From Bacteroidaceae bacterium (GTDB lineage Bacteria; Bacteroidota; Bacteroidia; Bacteroidales; Bacteroidaceae): a stretch of DNA of 37,191 bases. Where the stretch lies: assembly GCA_017483665.1 (NCBI GenBank), contig JAFUVM010000008.1, positions 1 to 37,191 on the forward strand, in the 5' to 3' direction. Of the stretch, positions 6,923 to 15,105 are shown in pieces. Below the pieces are notes generated by a model, which was not told the origin of the DNA, did no database searches, and saw only the letters and a list, made by a program, of their open reading frames with translations. The position numbers and the translations under genes are program-made. The first letter of the stretch is position 1. Every line of letters starts with the position of its first letter.

Positions 6923-8173
6923 ATGAAAGCTGAATTAATTGAGAAAGCCTATGCCGTAGCCAAAGAACGCTACGCCGCAATCGGAGTAGACACAGACCAG
7001 GCAATAGCCGACCTGGAGAAACAACAGATCTCGCTGCACTGCTGGCAGACCGACGACGTGGTGGGCTTCGAGAGGAACGAAGCGCTCTCGGGCGGCATAC
7101 AGACCACAGGAAACTATCCCGGCCGCGCCCGCAACATCGACGAGGTGCGCCAGGACATCGAGTTCGTCAAGACTTTGCTGGCAGGACAGCACCGCCTGAA
7201 CCTGCACGAGATATACGGCGACTTCGGAGGCAAGTTCGTCGACCGCGACCAGGTCGAGGTGAAGCACTTCGAGAGCTGGATGCAATGGGCCAAAGAGAAC
7301 GGCATGAAGCTCGACTTCAACTCCACATCCTTCTCGCACCCCAAGAGCGGCAACCTCACCCTCTCCAACCCGGACAAGGGCATACGCAACTTCTGGATAG
7401 AGCACACCAAGCGCTGCCGCTACATTGCCGACGCAATGGGCAAGGCACAGGGCGACCCCTGCATCATGAACATCTGGGTGCACGACGGCAGCAAGGACAT
7501 GCCCGTGCAGCGCAAGAAGTACCGCGAACTGCTCGCCGCCTCGCTCGACGAAATCATGGAGGAGAAGCTCGACGGCGTGAAGAACTGCTTCGAGGCTAAG
7601 CTCTTCGGCATCGGTCTGGAAAGCTACACCGTGGGCTCACACGACTTCTTCACCGCCTATTGCGCCACACGCAAGCAGATCTACACCCTCGACACCGGTC
7701 ACTACGAACCGACGGAGAACGTCTCCGACTTCGTTTCCACGCTGCTGATGTACGTGCCCGAACTGATGCTCCACGTCTCGCGCCCCGTCCGTTGGGACAG
7801 CGACCACGTGACCATCATGAACGACCAGACGCTCGACCTCTTCAAGGAACTCGTCCGTTCCGACGCCCTCGACCGCGCTCACGTCGGGCTCGACTACTTC
7901 GATGCCTCCATCAACCGCATCGGTGCCTACGTCATCGGCACGCGTGCCACACAGAAGTGCATCCTGCAGGCTCTGCTCGAACCGAAGGCAAAGCTGCGCG
8001 AGTACGAGGATAAGGACCAGCTCTTCGAGCGTCTGGCCCTGATGGAGGAAGCCAAGTCGATGCCCTTCGGCGCCGTCTTCGACTACTTCAACCTGAAGAA
8101 CGGTGTGCCTGTGGGCGACGAGTTCATCCCCTGCATACAGCAGTACGAACGCGACGTAACGAGCAAACGCTAA
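6923..8173 (+). CDS. rhaA: L-rhamnose isomerase
   Basis: A 416-residue enzyme that converts L-rhamnose to L-rhamnulose using a divalent metal. The sequence shows the full family pattern: the HCWQTDDVVGFE start region, the QTTGNYPGRA loop, KSGNLTLSNPD, NIWVHDGSKDMP, the metal-site region FGIGLESYTVGSHDFF, LDTGHYEPTENVSD and HVSRPVRWDSDHV. Length is close to the E. coli enzyme. It starts 62 bp after rhaB on the same strand. In B. thetaiotaomicron nomenclature this gene is rhaI. Nothing is truncated. Confidence 0.96.
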   Translation: MKAELIEKAYAVAKERYAAIGVDTDQAIADLEKQQISLHCWQTDDVVGFERNEALSGGIQTTGNYPGRARNIDEVRQDIEFVKTLLAGQHRLNLHEIYGDFGGKFVDRDQVEVKHFESWMQWAKENGMKLDFNSTSFSHPKSGNLTLSNPDKGIRNFWIEHTKRCRYIADAMGKAQGDPCIMNIWVHDGSKDMPVQRKKYRELLAASLDEIMEEKLDGVKNCFEAKLFGIGLESYTVGSHDFFTAYCATRKQIYTLDTGHYEPTENVSDFVSTLLMYVPELMLHVSRPVRWDSDHVTIMNDQTLDLFKELVRSDALDRAHVGLDYFDASINRIGAYVIGTRATQKCILQALLEPKAKLREYEDKDQLFERLALMEEAKSMPFGAVFDYFNLKNGVPVGDEFIPCIQQYERDVTSKR

Positions 8174-8185
8174 GGAGACTGCGCT

Positions 8186-9220
8186 ATGGAAATCGTCATC
8201 GGACTCATCATCATCGCCATCGGCGCGTTCTGCCAGTCGAGCTGCTACGTGCCTATCAACAAGGTGAAGGACTGGTCTTGGGAAACCTACTGGCTGGTGC
8301 AGGGCGTGTTCGCCTGGCTGGTGCTGCCGTTGCTGGGAGCCCTGCTGGCCGTTCCCGCAGGCGAGTCGCTGCTCGGTCTGCTGGCCGGAGCGCCGTCGTT
8401 CAACCTGTGGATGACCATTCTGTTCGGCGTATTGTGGGGCATCGGCGGCCTGACGTTCGGTCTGTCCATGCGCTACCTCGGCGTAGCGCTGGGGCAGTCG
8501 ATAGCCCTCGGCACTTGTGCCGGCCTGGGCACCATCATGGGACCCGTGCTGCTCAACATCTTCTTCCCCGAGCTGAACGCCTTGCAGTCGCTCACCTTCG
8601 CCGTCCTTCTCGGCGTAGGCGTCACGCTGGTCGGCATCGCCATCATCGGTGTGGCGGGTTCAATGAAGGCTGCATCGCTCTCCGAGGAAGAGAAGAAGGC
8701 AGCCGTACGCGACTTCAACTTCCCCAAAGGGCTTGCCATCGCCCTGCTGGCCGGCTTTATGAGCGGCTGCTTCAACGTGGGCCTGGAGTTCGGCAAGGAC
8801 ATCAACTTCGGCGACCTGACCGACCCGATGTTCCGCACGTTGCCTGCCACGATGCTCGTCACGCTGGGCGGCTTCGTGACCAACGCCGTCTACTGCCTCA
8901 GCCAGAACCAGCGGAACCACACCTGGAGCGACTACGGCAAGACGGCCGTCTGGGGGAACAACCTGCTGTTCTGCCTGCTGGCCGGTGCGCTGTGGTACAG
9001 TCAGTTCTTCGGTCTGTCGCTGGGGCGTTCGTTCTTCCAAGCAGGCAGCGCAATGGACACGCTCTCCTTCTGCATCCTCATGGCGCTCAACGTGGTGTTC
9101 TCCAACGTGTGGGGCATCATCCTCCGGGAGTGGAAGGGCTGCTCCGCAAAGACCATCGCTGTGCTCATCTGCGGCATCGTCGTGCTGATAGTGTCCAGCT
9201 TCTTGCCACAACTGATATAA
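8186..9220 (+). CDS. rhaT: L-rhamnose/proton symporter
   Basis: A 344-residue inner-membrane transporter of the RhaT family with about ten hydrophobic helices. Family features include the N-terminal IGAFCQSSCYVPINKVKDWS, the GLTFGLSMRYLGVALGQS loop, LGTCAGLGTIMGPV, and the central GFMSGCFNVGLEFGKDI. It imports free L-rhamnose with protons. A good ribosome-binding site (AAGGAG) overlaps the rhaA stop region, and the start is 12 bp after rhaA, so translation is probably coupled. In Bacteroides nomenclature it is rhaP. Confidence 0.94.
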   Translation: MEIVIGLIIIAIGAFCQSSCYVPINKVKDWSWETYWLVQGVFAWLVLPLLGALLAVPAGESLLGLLAGAPSFNLWMTILFGVLWGIGGLTFGLSMRYLGVALGQSIALGTCAGLGTIMGPVLLNIFFPELNALQSLTFAVLLGVGVTLVGIAIIGVAGSMKAASLSEEEKKAAVRDFNFPKGLAIALLAGFMSGCFNVGLEFGKDINFGDLTDPMFRTLPATMLVTLGGFVTNAVYCLSQNQRNHTWSDYGKTAVWGNNLLFCLLAGALWYSQFFGLSLGRSFFQAGSAMDTLSFCILMALNVVFSNVWGIILREWKGCSAKTIAVLICGIVVLIVSSFLPQLI

Positions 9221-9233
9221 ACAATAAACAGAT

Positions 9234-10043
9234 ATGAAGAGTATATTGGATAACCGTCCGGCGCTGAAGGCCGAGGTGGAGAAGATTGCCGAGGTGGCCG
9301 GCTACCTGTGGCAGAACGGCTGGGCCGAACGCAACGGCGGCAACATCACGGTCAATGTGACCGACCTCGTGGACGATGAGGTGCGCAACCTGCCGGCCAT
9401 CAGCGAGGTGAAACAGATAGGCATCACGCTGCCCGCGCTGAAGGGCTGCTACTTCTACTGCAAGGGAACGGGCAAACGCATGCGCGACCTGGCCCGCCGG
9501 CCCATGCAGAACGGCTCCGTCATCCGCATCCTGGACGACTGCGCCTCCTACGTCATCATCGCCGACGAACCGGTCCTGCCCACCAGCGAACTGCCGTCGC
9601 ACCTGGCCGTACATGCCCGTCTCGTCGGGAGCGGCTCGGCGTACAAGGCCACGGTCCACACCCATCCCATCGAACTCGTGGCAATGAGTCACAACAGAGC
9701 CTTCCTGGGGAAGGACGTGCTGACCGACATTCTCTGGTCCATGATACCAGAGACGAAGGCGTTCTGCCCGCTGGGGCTCGGCGTAGTGCCCTACACCCTG
9801 CCCGGCTCCAACGCCCTGGCCGAGGCCACGCTCCGCGAGCTGGAGGACTACGACGTCGTCCTCTGGGAGAAACACGGTGTCTTCGCCAAGGGGATGGACG
9901 TGATGGATGCCTTCGACCAGATTGACGTCCTCTCGAAGAGTGCCAAGATATATGTCAATGCCAAGGCGATGGGCTTCGAGCCCGAAGGCATGAGCCAAGC
10001 ACAGATGAAAGAGATGACGGCAGCCTTCAACCTGCCGCGATGA
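9234..10043 (+). CDS. rhaD: Rhamnulose-1-phosphate aldolase
   Basis: A 269-residue zinc-dependent class II aldolase. It splits L-rhamnulose 1-phosphate into dihydroxyacetone phosphate and L-lactaldehyde. The sequence has the class II sugar-phosphate aldolase signatures NGGNITVNVTD (phosphate site), HTHPIELVAMSH (two zinc ligands) and WEKHGVFA (third histidine). It follows rhaT by 13 bp. No lactaldehyde oxidoreductase gene follows, unlike the B. thetaiotaomicron operon, so lactaldehyde reduction must be encoded elsewhere. Confidence 0.95.
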   Translation: MKSILDNRPALKAEVEKIAEVAGYLWQNGWAERNGGNITVNVTDLVDDEVRNLPAISEVKQIGITLPALKGCYFYCKGTGKRMRDLARRPMQNGSVIRILDDCASYVIIADEPVLPTSELPSHLAVHARLVGSGSAYKATVHTHPIELVAMSHNRAFLGKDVLTDILWSMIPETKAFCPLGLGVVPYTLPGSNALAEATLRELEDYDVVLWEKHGVFAKGMDVMDAFDQIDVLSKSAKIYVNAKAMGFEPEGMSQAQMKEMTAAFNLPR

Positions 10044-10050
10044 ACAAAGC

Positions 10051-10410
10051 ATGAAGAACATCTACCATAGCGACATCGTGGAGATACTGCTCGACTGCGG
10101 TAGCGGCGGCATGCGCATCAAGAACATCGCACGCCGCATCTACAACCGGCATGCCGACCTCTTCACCGCCAACCTCGACTACAACGAGATTCAGCGCAGC
10201 ACGGGACGCTACCTGTGGGAGCAGTCGAGGCGGCACGAAACGCCCTTCTGCCACACACGCTGGGGCACCTACGCCATCAAGACCGACTTCGCCATCCAGC
10301 TCGATTTCCTGCAGGACCTGGACTTCATGCCGCACCAGGAGATACGCCGCGAGCCCGCTGTGCCTGCACCGCCTCCCGGACCGCGACACATCCAGCTGGA
10401 ACTCTTCTGA
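10051..10410 (+). CDS. Small winged-helix-like protein of rha operon
   Basis: A 119-residue protein starting 7 bp after rhaD, clearly cotranscribed. Residues 1-90 read YHSDIVEILLDCG, MRIKNIARRIYNRHADLF and RGTYAIK-like strands. This resembles the HARE-type helix-turn-helix (a DI..L...G..L.I..IA..IYN pattern) found in chromatin and restriction proteins. The tail is proline-rich and ends in HIQLELF. It could bind DNA or act as an adaptor, perhaps in regulation of the operon. I know of no characterised homologue, and the fold call is a pattern judgement only. Confidence 0.6.
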   Translation: MKNIYHSDIVEILLDCGSGGMRIKNIARRIYNRHADLFTANLDYNEIQRSTGRYLWEQSRRHETPFCHTRWGTYAIKTDFAIQLDFLQDLDFMPHQEIRREPAVPAPPPGPRHIQLELF

Positions 10411-10788
10411 GGGTCACATATCATTAGTTTTGCTGGAATAATCTGCAATTCTGCCATAAGACATACAATCATCCTCAAATAACCGGGTTACAACATGGCA
10501 GATGATATGACAGATATGACAGATAAGGTTGTGAGGGAGTAAGGCTTTGTCCATTCCCAGCACATGGGAACAGCGGGGGCAGCACGTGGGAACAATAGGT
10601 ACAGTGCGCGAGAACACATAATATAATATAGTATAAGACATATTCGCCAGCTGACGGCATCCTTCGTATGAATAAACAAGGAACAGCGATGACGCTTCTC
10701 ATCACAATCAACTGATAAAGCACATGGGTTTTGACGCGACCCCTTCGCGGAGCTGCGTCGCACGGCGGTCGCTCTTGGCAATTTGCCT
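10411..10788. other. Convergent intergenic region with 22-bp repeats
   Basis: A gene-free stretch between the ends of the rha operon and the MaoC gene. It includes a 9-bp doublet (ATATGACAG twice near 10505-10523), the 22-bp array at 10558-10623, and a GC-rich hairpin-prone block at 10733-10775 (GACGC and GCGTC arms). No strong intrinsic terminator with a T-run is visible for either operon. Confidence 0.5.
10558..10623. repeat. Degenerate 22-bp tandem array, three units
   Basis: Three consecutive units begin CAGCACATGGGAACA, CAGCACGTGGGAACA and CAGTGCGCGAGAACA, at 10558, 10580 and 10602. The period is exactly 22 bp, but the distal half of each unit diverges. No spacers or associated genes suggest CRISPR. 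Confidence 0.6.
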
Positions 10789-11253
10789 TTACTTGAAGTA
10801 GTAGATAAACGTTGCCAGACCTTCGAGGGCCTTTTTTCCCGTCTCCTGGATTTCAATGGTGAACTTGATGGTCGTCTTGATGGCGCCGCGCAGGTTAGCC
10901 AGCTCCTCCAGCTTCGTCTTCATGCGGATGTGCTGGCCGCTCAGCACCGGCTGGGCAAACTTCATGCGATCCATGCCGTAGTTCATCATGCGCTCCAGGT
11001 TGTGCACCTCGATGATCTGGTCCCACAGGTAAGGCAGCATGCTCAGGGTCAGATAGCCGTGGGCTATGGTCTGCCCGAAGGGGCTCTCCTGCTTGGCACG
11101 GTCCGTGTCGACGTGAATCCACTGGTGGTCCAGCGTGGCATCGGCAAACAAATTGATACGCTCCTGACTGAGTTCCACATAGTCGCTCACGCCAAGCTCC
11201 TGACCCACATACTGCTGAAAGTCCTCGAAGGAACCGATTATAACTTTGCTCAT
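10789..11253 (-). CDS. MaoC family (R)-hydratase/dehydratase
   Basis: A 154-residue hot-dog-fold protein. The hydratase signature FADATLDHQWIHVDTDRA (residues about 36-53, with the catalytic Asp and His) is followed by the FGQTIAHGYLTLSMLP overhanging segment. Members hydrate or dehydrate 2-enoyl-CoA, or act on related acyl groups. The substrate here is unknown. The gene is alone on its strand, with a promoter box upstream and a convergent rhamnose operon downstream. Length is normal for single-domain members. Confidence 0.88.
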   Translation of the reverse strand: MSKVIIGSFEDFQQYVGQELGVSDYVELSQERINLFADATLDHQWIHVDTDRAKQESPFGQTIAHGYLTLSMLPYLWDQIIEVHNLERMMNYGMDRMKFAQPVLSGQHIRMKTKLEELANLRGAIKTTIKFTIEIQETGKKALEGLATFIYYFK

Positions 11254-11325
11254 CTTCTGTTTATCTTTTAGTCTATTAACTTCTCACGTTCTGTCCCCGC
11301 CGAGGGGAATCGTTCGTTACGGGTG

Positions 11326-11333
11326 CAAAGGTA
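11326..11333 (-). promoter_or_regulatory. -7 box of MaoC gene
   Basis: TACCTTTG on the minus strand lies about 73 bp before the coding start. The -33 element is not clear. Confidence 0.55.
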
Positions 11334-11428
11334 CAAATAAAAAAGAAAAATGGAAAATGAAAAAATAAAAATGACTGCCTATCCGAATAATTATGAATGA
11401 TGTGCAATGAATTGTGAATTAAAAGCCG

Positions 11429-11436
11429 TAACTTTG
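11429..11436 (+). promoter_or_regulatory. -7 box of phospholipase D gene
   Basis: TAACTTTG matches TAnnTTTG but ends only 5 bp before the ATG at 11442, so the transcript would be nearly leaderless. If that is unacceptable, the next in-frame ATG, at codon 18 (Met in LLCMLC), would remove the signal peptide and is less likely. Confidence 0.5.
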
Positions 11437-11441
11437 CAACC

Positions 11442-12680
11442 ATGAAAGCCAAGCGACCCCTACTTTTCGCCCTCGCGTTGCTGCTCTGCATGCTCTGCCG
11501 TGGCGAGGACTCCGCCGAACGGACGAAGCGCGACTTCCTGCAGATGGGACTCCAGCCCTACGAGGCAACGGACATAAAGCTCCTGCCCACCGCCACCGAG
11601 AAGTTCAGCGACCTCTTCGATGCCGTGGACCACGCCGAGAAGTACATCCTGCTGGACTACTTCAAGTTCCAGCAGGACAGCATCTGCGGCCTGCTCCTGG
11701 AGAAGCTGCGCCGCAAGGTCCGGCAGGGCGTGGAGGTCAGAATCATCTTCGACGGCTTCGGCAACAAGAACAGCGACCAGCCGCTCTCCGACACATTGCA
11801 GGCACGCATCCGGCAGTCCGGCATACAGATAGTGGGCTTCGACCCCATGCGCTTCCCCTGGATAAACCACCTCATGCACCGCGACCACCACAAGATAGCT
11901 GTCATCGACGGCCATACGGTCTACACGGGCGGCATGAACGTGGCCGACTACTACCTGCACGGCAAGCCGAAGGTAGGCCGCTGGCGCGACATGCACATCC
12001 GCATGAGCGGCTCCATCGTCCGGCCCTACGAAGAACTGTTCTGGAAGATGTGGAGCCTCACCCCCGACCCCTCTCCGAGGAGAGGGGAGATTTTCGCTGC
12101 AGAACTCCCCTCTCCTCGGAGAGGGGTCGGGGGTGAGGCTTTTGTTGCTTCCCGCTGGCCCAGGGAGTCGCCCCGCATCATGCGGCAGACGTACTGCACC
12201 TGCATCGACAATGCCGACCGCCTCATACAAATCGTCAACCCCTACGCCATGCTCTTCGGCGAAGTGCGGGCCGCCCTGCGCAGGGCACTGGAGCGAGGCG
12301 TACGCGTGCAGTTCATGGTCTCCACCAAGAGCGACGGCAAGGCGAACGACGACGTCATCGGTCTGGAGATGCGCAAGCTCATGAAGCGCGGAGCTGAAGT
12401 CTACTACTACGAAGACGGCTTCCACCACAGCAAAGTGATGATGGTTGACAGCCTCTTCTGCACCGTCGGCACAACGAATCTCGATGCGCGCTCACTCTGC
12501 TTCGACTACGAGGTGAACGCCTTCATCTTCTCCCCCGACGTGACGCACGAACTGCAACGCGTCTTTGCCGACGACGTCCGGCACAGCACCCTGCTCACCC
12601 CCGAGGTATGGAAGCAACGGTTTCCCCTCCGGCGCCGCATCCGCTCGCGCTTCTTCACCATCGCAAAAAGATTTATGTAA
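11442..12680 (+). CDS. Phospholipase D/cardiolipin synthase-like protein
   Basis: A 412-residue protein with a hydrophobic N-terminal signal (residues 5-20) and two HKD motifs: H149-x-K151-x4-D156 in HHKIAVIDGHTVYTGGMN, and H329-x-K331-x4-D336 in HHSKVMMVD with GTTNLDARS after it. Paired HKD motifs form one active site for phosphatidyl transfer or hydrolysis, as in cardiolipin synthase. The spacing and the GGMN/TNLDxRS followers favour a cardiolipin-synthase-like role at the membrane. Residues about 205-233 are a foreign insert (SLTPDPSPRRGE to SPRRGVGGEA) translated from a perfect palindrome. It lies between the two halves, where a loop is expected, so activity may survive. The CE15 gene follows by 15 bp. 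Confidence 0.85.
   Translation: MKAKRPLLFALALLLCMLCRGEDSAERTKRDFLQMGLQPYEATDIKLLPTATEKFSDLFDAVDHAEKYILLDYFKFQQDSICGLLLEKLRRKVRQGVEVRIIFDGFGNKNSDQPLSDTLQARIRQSGIQIVGFDPMRFPWINHLMHRDHHKIAVIDGHTVYTGGMNVADYYLHGKPKVGRWRDMHIRMSGSIVRPYEELFWKMWSLTPDPSPRRGEIFAAELPSPRRGVGGEAFVASRWPRESPRIMRQTYCTCIDNADRLIQIVNPYAMLFGEVRAALRRALERGVRVQFMVSTKSDGKANDDVIGLEMRKLMKRGAEVYYYEDGFHHSKVMMVDSLFCTVGTTNLDARSLCFDYEVNAFIFSPDVTHELQRVFADDVRHSTLLTPEVWKQRFPLRRRIRSRFFTIAKRFM
12054..12140. repeat. 87-bp palindrome inserted in frame in PLD gene
   Basis: Two perfect 36-bp inverted arms (12054-12089 and 12105-12140) enclose a 15-nt loop. Each arm contains its own small hairpin, CCCCTCTCC GA GGAGAGGGG. Total length is 87 bp, exactly 29 codons, with no stop in the reading frame used. 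The encoded peptide SLTPDPSPRRGE is not part of the phospholipase family. It looks like a mobile or amplified palindromic repeat that inserts without breaking frames. Confidence 0.9.
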
Positions 12681-12695
12681 CCCCGTATCTATATT

Positions 12696-13967
12696 ATGAA
12701 ACATACACTCCTCCTTTCCGCACTGCTCGCCTGGGCAGTCACTTCCGCAGGACAAAACAAGAATGCTCCCGTCAACTACGACGAAAGCCAAGTGCCGACC
12801 TTCGAACTACCCGACGCGCTGACGTGCTCCGACGGCACGCGCATCAAGACCCGCAAGCAGTGGGAACGCAAGCGCAGGCCCGAGCTCATGAAACTGTTCA
12901 GCGAACAGGAATACGGCCTTACGCCTTTGCAGACAGGCATCAGGGCGAAGTACGAACTCGTCGCCACGAACAACAACGCCCTTGGCGGGCTGGCTACACA
13001 GAAACAGGTGCGCTTCGTCTTCACCGGCACGAACGGACGGACGCACGAAGCCCTGCTGCTGCTCTACCTTCCGAACAGCACGGCGAAACACGTTCCCGTC
13101 ATCATCAGCTACAACTTCCAAGGCAATCAGACGACGACGCTGCAGGACGACGTCATCTTCTCTCCGTCGAAAGACCTGATGCAAAGCGCCGGCTCGGAAA
13201 AATGGGTGCGCGGCGAAGAACAGAGCCGCTGGGACTACGAGACAGCACTCCGCCGCGGCTATGCCGTAGCCACGATGTGCTACCACGACATTTGTCCCGA
13301 CTCGCCCGACCTGCTCGCACAGGGCGTTCTGCCACTCTTCCCGGACTACAACGAAGGGCAGCGCACGCTGAGCGAATGGGGAACGATAGGCGTATGGGCA
13401 TGGGGCTACAGCCGCATCGCCGACTATCTGCAGAAGAAGGAGTCCCGCATCGACGGGAAACGCATGGTGGTGATGGGGCATTCACGCCTGGGCAAGACGG
13501 TTCTCTGGGCCGGAGCGCAGGACAAACGCTTCCGTGTGGTCATCTCGAACGACTCGGGCTGCGGCGGTGCTGCCCTGTCGAAGCGTGTCTTCGGCGAGAA
13601 CATTGCCCGCATCACGGGGAACTTCCCCCACTGGTTCTGCCCGGCCTTCAACGCCTACAGCGAGAACGAAGCCGCCCTGCCCTTCGACCAGCACGAACTC
13701 TTGGCACTCATCGCCCCGCGCCACGTCTACGTCGCCAGTGCTCAGGACGACCAATGGGCCGACCCGAAAGGCGAGTACCTGAGTGCCTACTATGCCGGCT
13801 CCGTCTATCAGCTCTACCGCATGAAAGGGCTTCCGCAGGACCAGCAACCGCCCGTCCACCAACCCCTTCACTACGACGTAGGCTACCACATCCGCACCGG
13901 ACGCCACGACGTCACAGCCTACGACTGGCAGTGCTACCTTGACTTCTGCGACAAAGTCCTCAATTAA
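12696..13967 (+). CDS. CE15-like glucuronoyl esterase
   Basis: A 423-residue secreted alpha/beta-hydrolase with a signal peptide (MKHTLLLSALLAWAVTSAG). CE15 landmarks are visible: the nucleophile loop GHSRLGK with Ser263, the following SNDSGCGGAALSKR segment, NFPHWFCPAF, and a C-terminal His404 in RTGRHDVTAYDW. These enzymes split esters between glucuronic acid of xylan and lignin alcohols; gut members may act on other uronic esters. The preceding HVPVIISYNFQGN and YHDICPD blocks also match. It is probably cotranscribed with the phospholipase-like gene and overlaps the end of the convergent flavoprotein gene by 8 bp. The substrate cannot be fixed here. Confidence 0.82.
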   Translation: MKHTLLLSALLAWAVTSAGQNKNAPVNYDESQVPTFELPDALTCSDGTRIKTRKQWERKRRPELMKLFSEQEYGLTPLQTGIRAKYELVATNNNALGGLATQKQVRFVFTGTNGRTHEALLLLYLPNSTAKHVPVIISYNFQGNQTTTLQDDVIFSPSKDLMQSAGSEKWVRGEEQSRWDYETALRRGYAVATMCYHDICPDSPDLLAQGVLPLFPDYNEGQRTLSEWGTIGVWAWGYSRIADYLQKKESRIDGKRMVVMGHSRLGKTVLWAGAQDKRFRVVISNDSGCGGAALSKRVFGENIARITGNFPHWFCPAFNAYSENEAALPFDQHELLALIAPRHVYVASAQDDQWADPKGEYLSAYYAGSVYQLYRMKGLPQDQQPPVHQPLHYDVGYHIRTGRHDVTAYDWQCYLDFCDKVLN

Positions 13968-14634
13968 CCTTCATGACCAGCCGCTTGCCCAGCTCGTAAG
14001 CGTTCTTCAAGTCCGTGTCGAAATGCTCGTCGCGGTATTTCCGCTTGTCTTCTTCCGAGAACAGATTGAAGTCGTAGCGCGAGTAATCGCTGAACTGATA
14101 GGTGTTGCAGGCGTACAGGGTCTCGGAGTAGCCGAAGATGTCGGCCAGCACCTTCGTGTTCTCCTCCAGGATAGGAGGATAGCCGACCACCTTCATATAG
14201 TCCTCCGGGCAGTTCATCGTGAAGATCATTGCCGTGGGAATGACCTTGTCGCGCAGGGTGATATGCTTGCCGTCTTCGTACAGATACGTGCCGACAGGGA
14301 AGCAGAGACGCTCGATGAACGAACGCATCTCGCCCGTCGGATAACTGTAATAGACAGGCGAGCCAAGCACGATGACATCGGCTTCCCGCATGCGTTCCAG
14401 CACGGGCCGGAGGTCATCCTTCAGTGCGCACACGCCATTTGTCTTCGAGTTCTTGAGCTTACAGGCAAAGCAACTCTTGCATCCCTTGAAGTCGATGTCG
14501 TAGAGGTTCACCATTTCACATTCGGCACCAGCCTCCTGAGCGCCCTTCATCGCGCTCTCCAGCATCTTGGCCGTGTTCCATTTCTTTCTCGGACTGCCGT
14601 TCACGAAGAAGGCCTTAATCTGTTTCTTTTCCAT
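13960..14634 (-). CDS. Flavodoxin-family NAD(P)H-dependent FMN reductase
   Basis: A 224-residue cytoplasmic flavoprotein. The N-terminal FFVNGSPRKKWNTAKML is the FMN phosphate-binding loop, CKSCFACKLKN is the cysteine cluster typical of iron-sulfur flavoprotein-like reductases, and ADVIVLGSPVYYSYPTGEMRSFIERL is the second FMN-binding segment. The substrate is unknown. The frame opens earlier at a TTG at 14661, but that codon falls in the -7 promoter box, so the ATG at 14634 was chosen. Confidence 0.85.
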   Translation of the reverse strand: MEKKQIKAFFVNGSPRKKWNTAKMLESAMKGAQEAGAECEMVNLYDIDFKGCKSCFACKLKNSKTNGVCALKDDLRPVLERMREADVIVLGSPVYYSYPTGEMRSFIERLCFPVGTYLYEDGKHITLRDKVIPTAMIFTMNCPEDYMKVVGYPPILEENTKVLADIFGYSETLYACNTYQFSDYSRYDFNLFSEEDKRKYRDEHFDTDLKNAYELGKRLVMKVN

Positions 14635-14658
14635 ATCAAGTATTTGTTTCAGCAGGAG

Positions 14659-14666
14659 CAAAATTA
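14659..14666 (-). promoter_or_regulatory. -7 box of flavoprotein gene
   Basis: TAATTTTG on the minus strand fits TAnnTTTG and lies 24 bp before the chosen ATG. It excludes the upstream TTG start. Confidence 0.6.
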
Positions 14667-14882
14667 CAAAAAATCTTCGACATTACCGCCGGGTGAAGGA
14701 AAAAAAACACGACAGGCACGTCAATGGCATCGATGCCAGCGTCGGCAGCCCCAAGCCCAGGTATAAGCAACATAGCACTATTTCCATTCCTAAGGAGATA
14801 TTCGATGGGCACCTACAGACAGGAGTTCCCACATGTTTCGCATATTTTCCACCCAAACGATGGGATTTTAAAGAAAAAGTTG

Positions 14883-14890
14883 TATCTTTG
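14883..14890 (+). promoter_or_regulatory. -7 box of PIN toxin-antitoxin operon
   Basis: TATCTTTG fits TAnnTTTG and ends 20 bp before the first ATG of the small upstream gene. The -33 position has TGGG, a weak match. Upstream, 14667-14882 holds no gene, only short GTTCCCACATG-type motifs like those of the array at 10558. Confidence 0.55.
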
Positions 14891-14910
14891 CTGCCGTTAT
14901 AACATTTTTA

Positions 14911-15102
14911 ATGCACTTAATGATGAGCGAAAGAGACAAGCAGATTGAGAAGGAGCGCAAAGGCGTGGTGGAACTGCTCCTGAAGAAGAACGGACTTACA
15001 CGCAGGCAACTTGTGGATAACCTCGTGGGCTTCTGGGCCGCCAGTTGGGCACACACGCTGACCGAAGAGGAGAAGAAACAATTCCCACATCTGGTATTCT
15101 GA
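14911..15102 (+). CDS. Putative antitoxin of PIN toxin pair
   Basis: A 63-residue protein, highly charged at the N-terminus (SERDKQIEKERKGVVELLLKK), then LTRRQLVDNLVGFWAASWAHTLTEEEKK. It ends 3 bp before the PIN-domain gene, the usual antitoxin-toxin order. I do not recognise a known antitoxin family. The central LTRRQLVDNLVGF could be a short DNA-binding or toxin-masking helix. The start may instead be one of the ATGs at 14920 or 14923, which would remove three or four residues. Confidence 0.6.
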   Translation: MHLMMSERDKQIEKERKGVVELLLKKNGLTRRQLVDNLVGFWAASWAHTLTEEEKKQFPHLVF

Positions 15103-15105
15103 ACG

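Noticed and set aside
12608-13942. 444-codon frame overlapping the CE15 gene
   Set aside because: It is in another frame and Arg/His-rich. The CE15 frame has the signal peptide and catalytic motifs.
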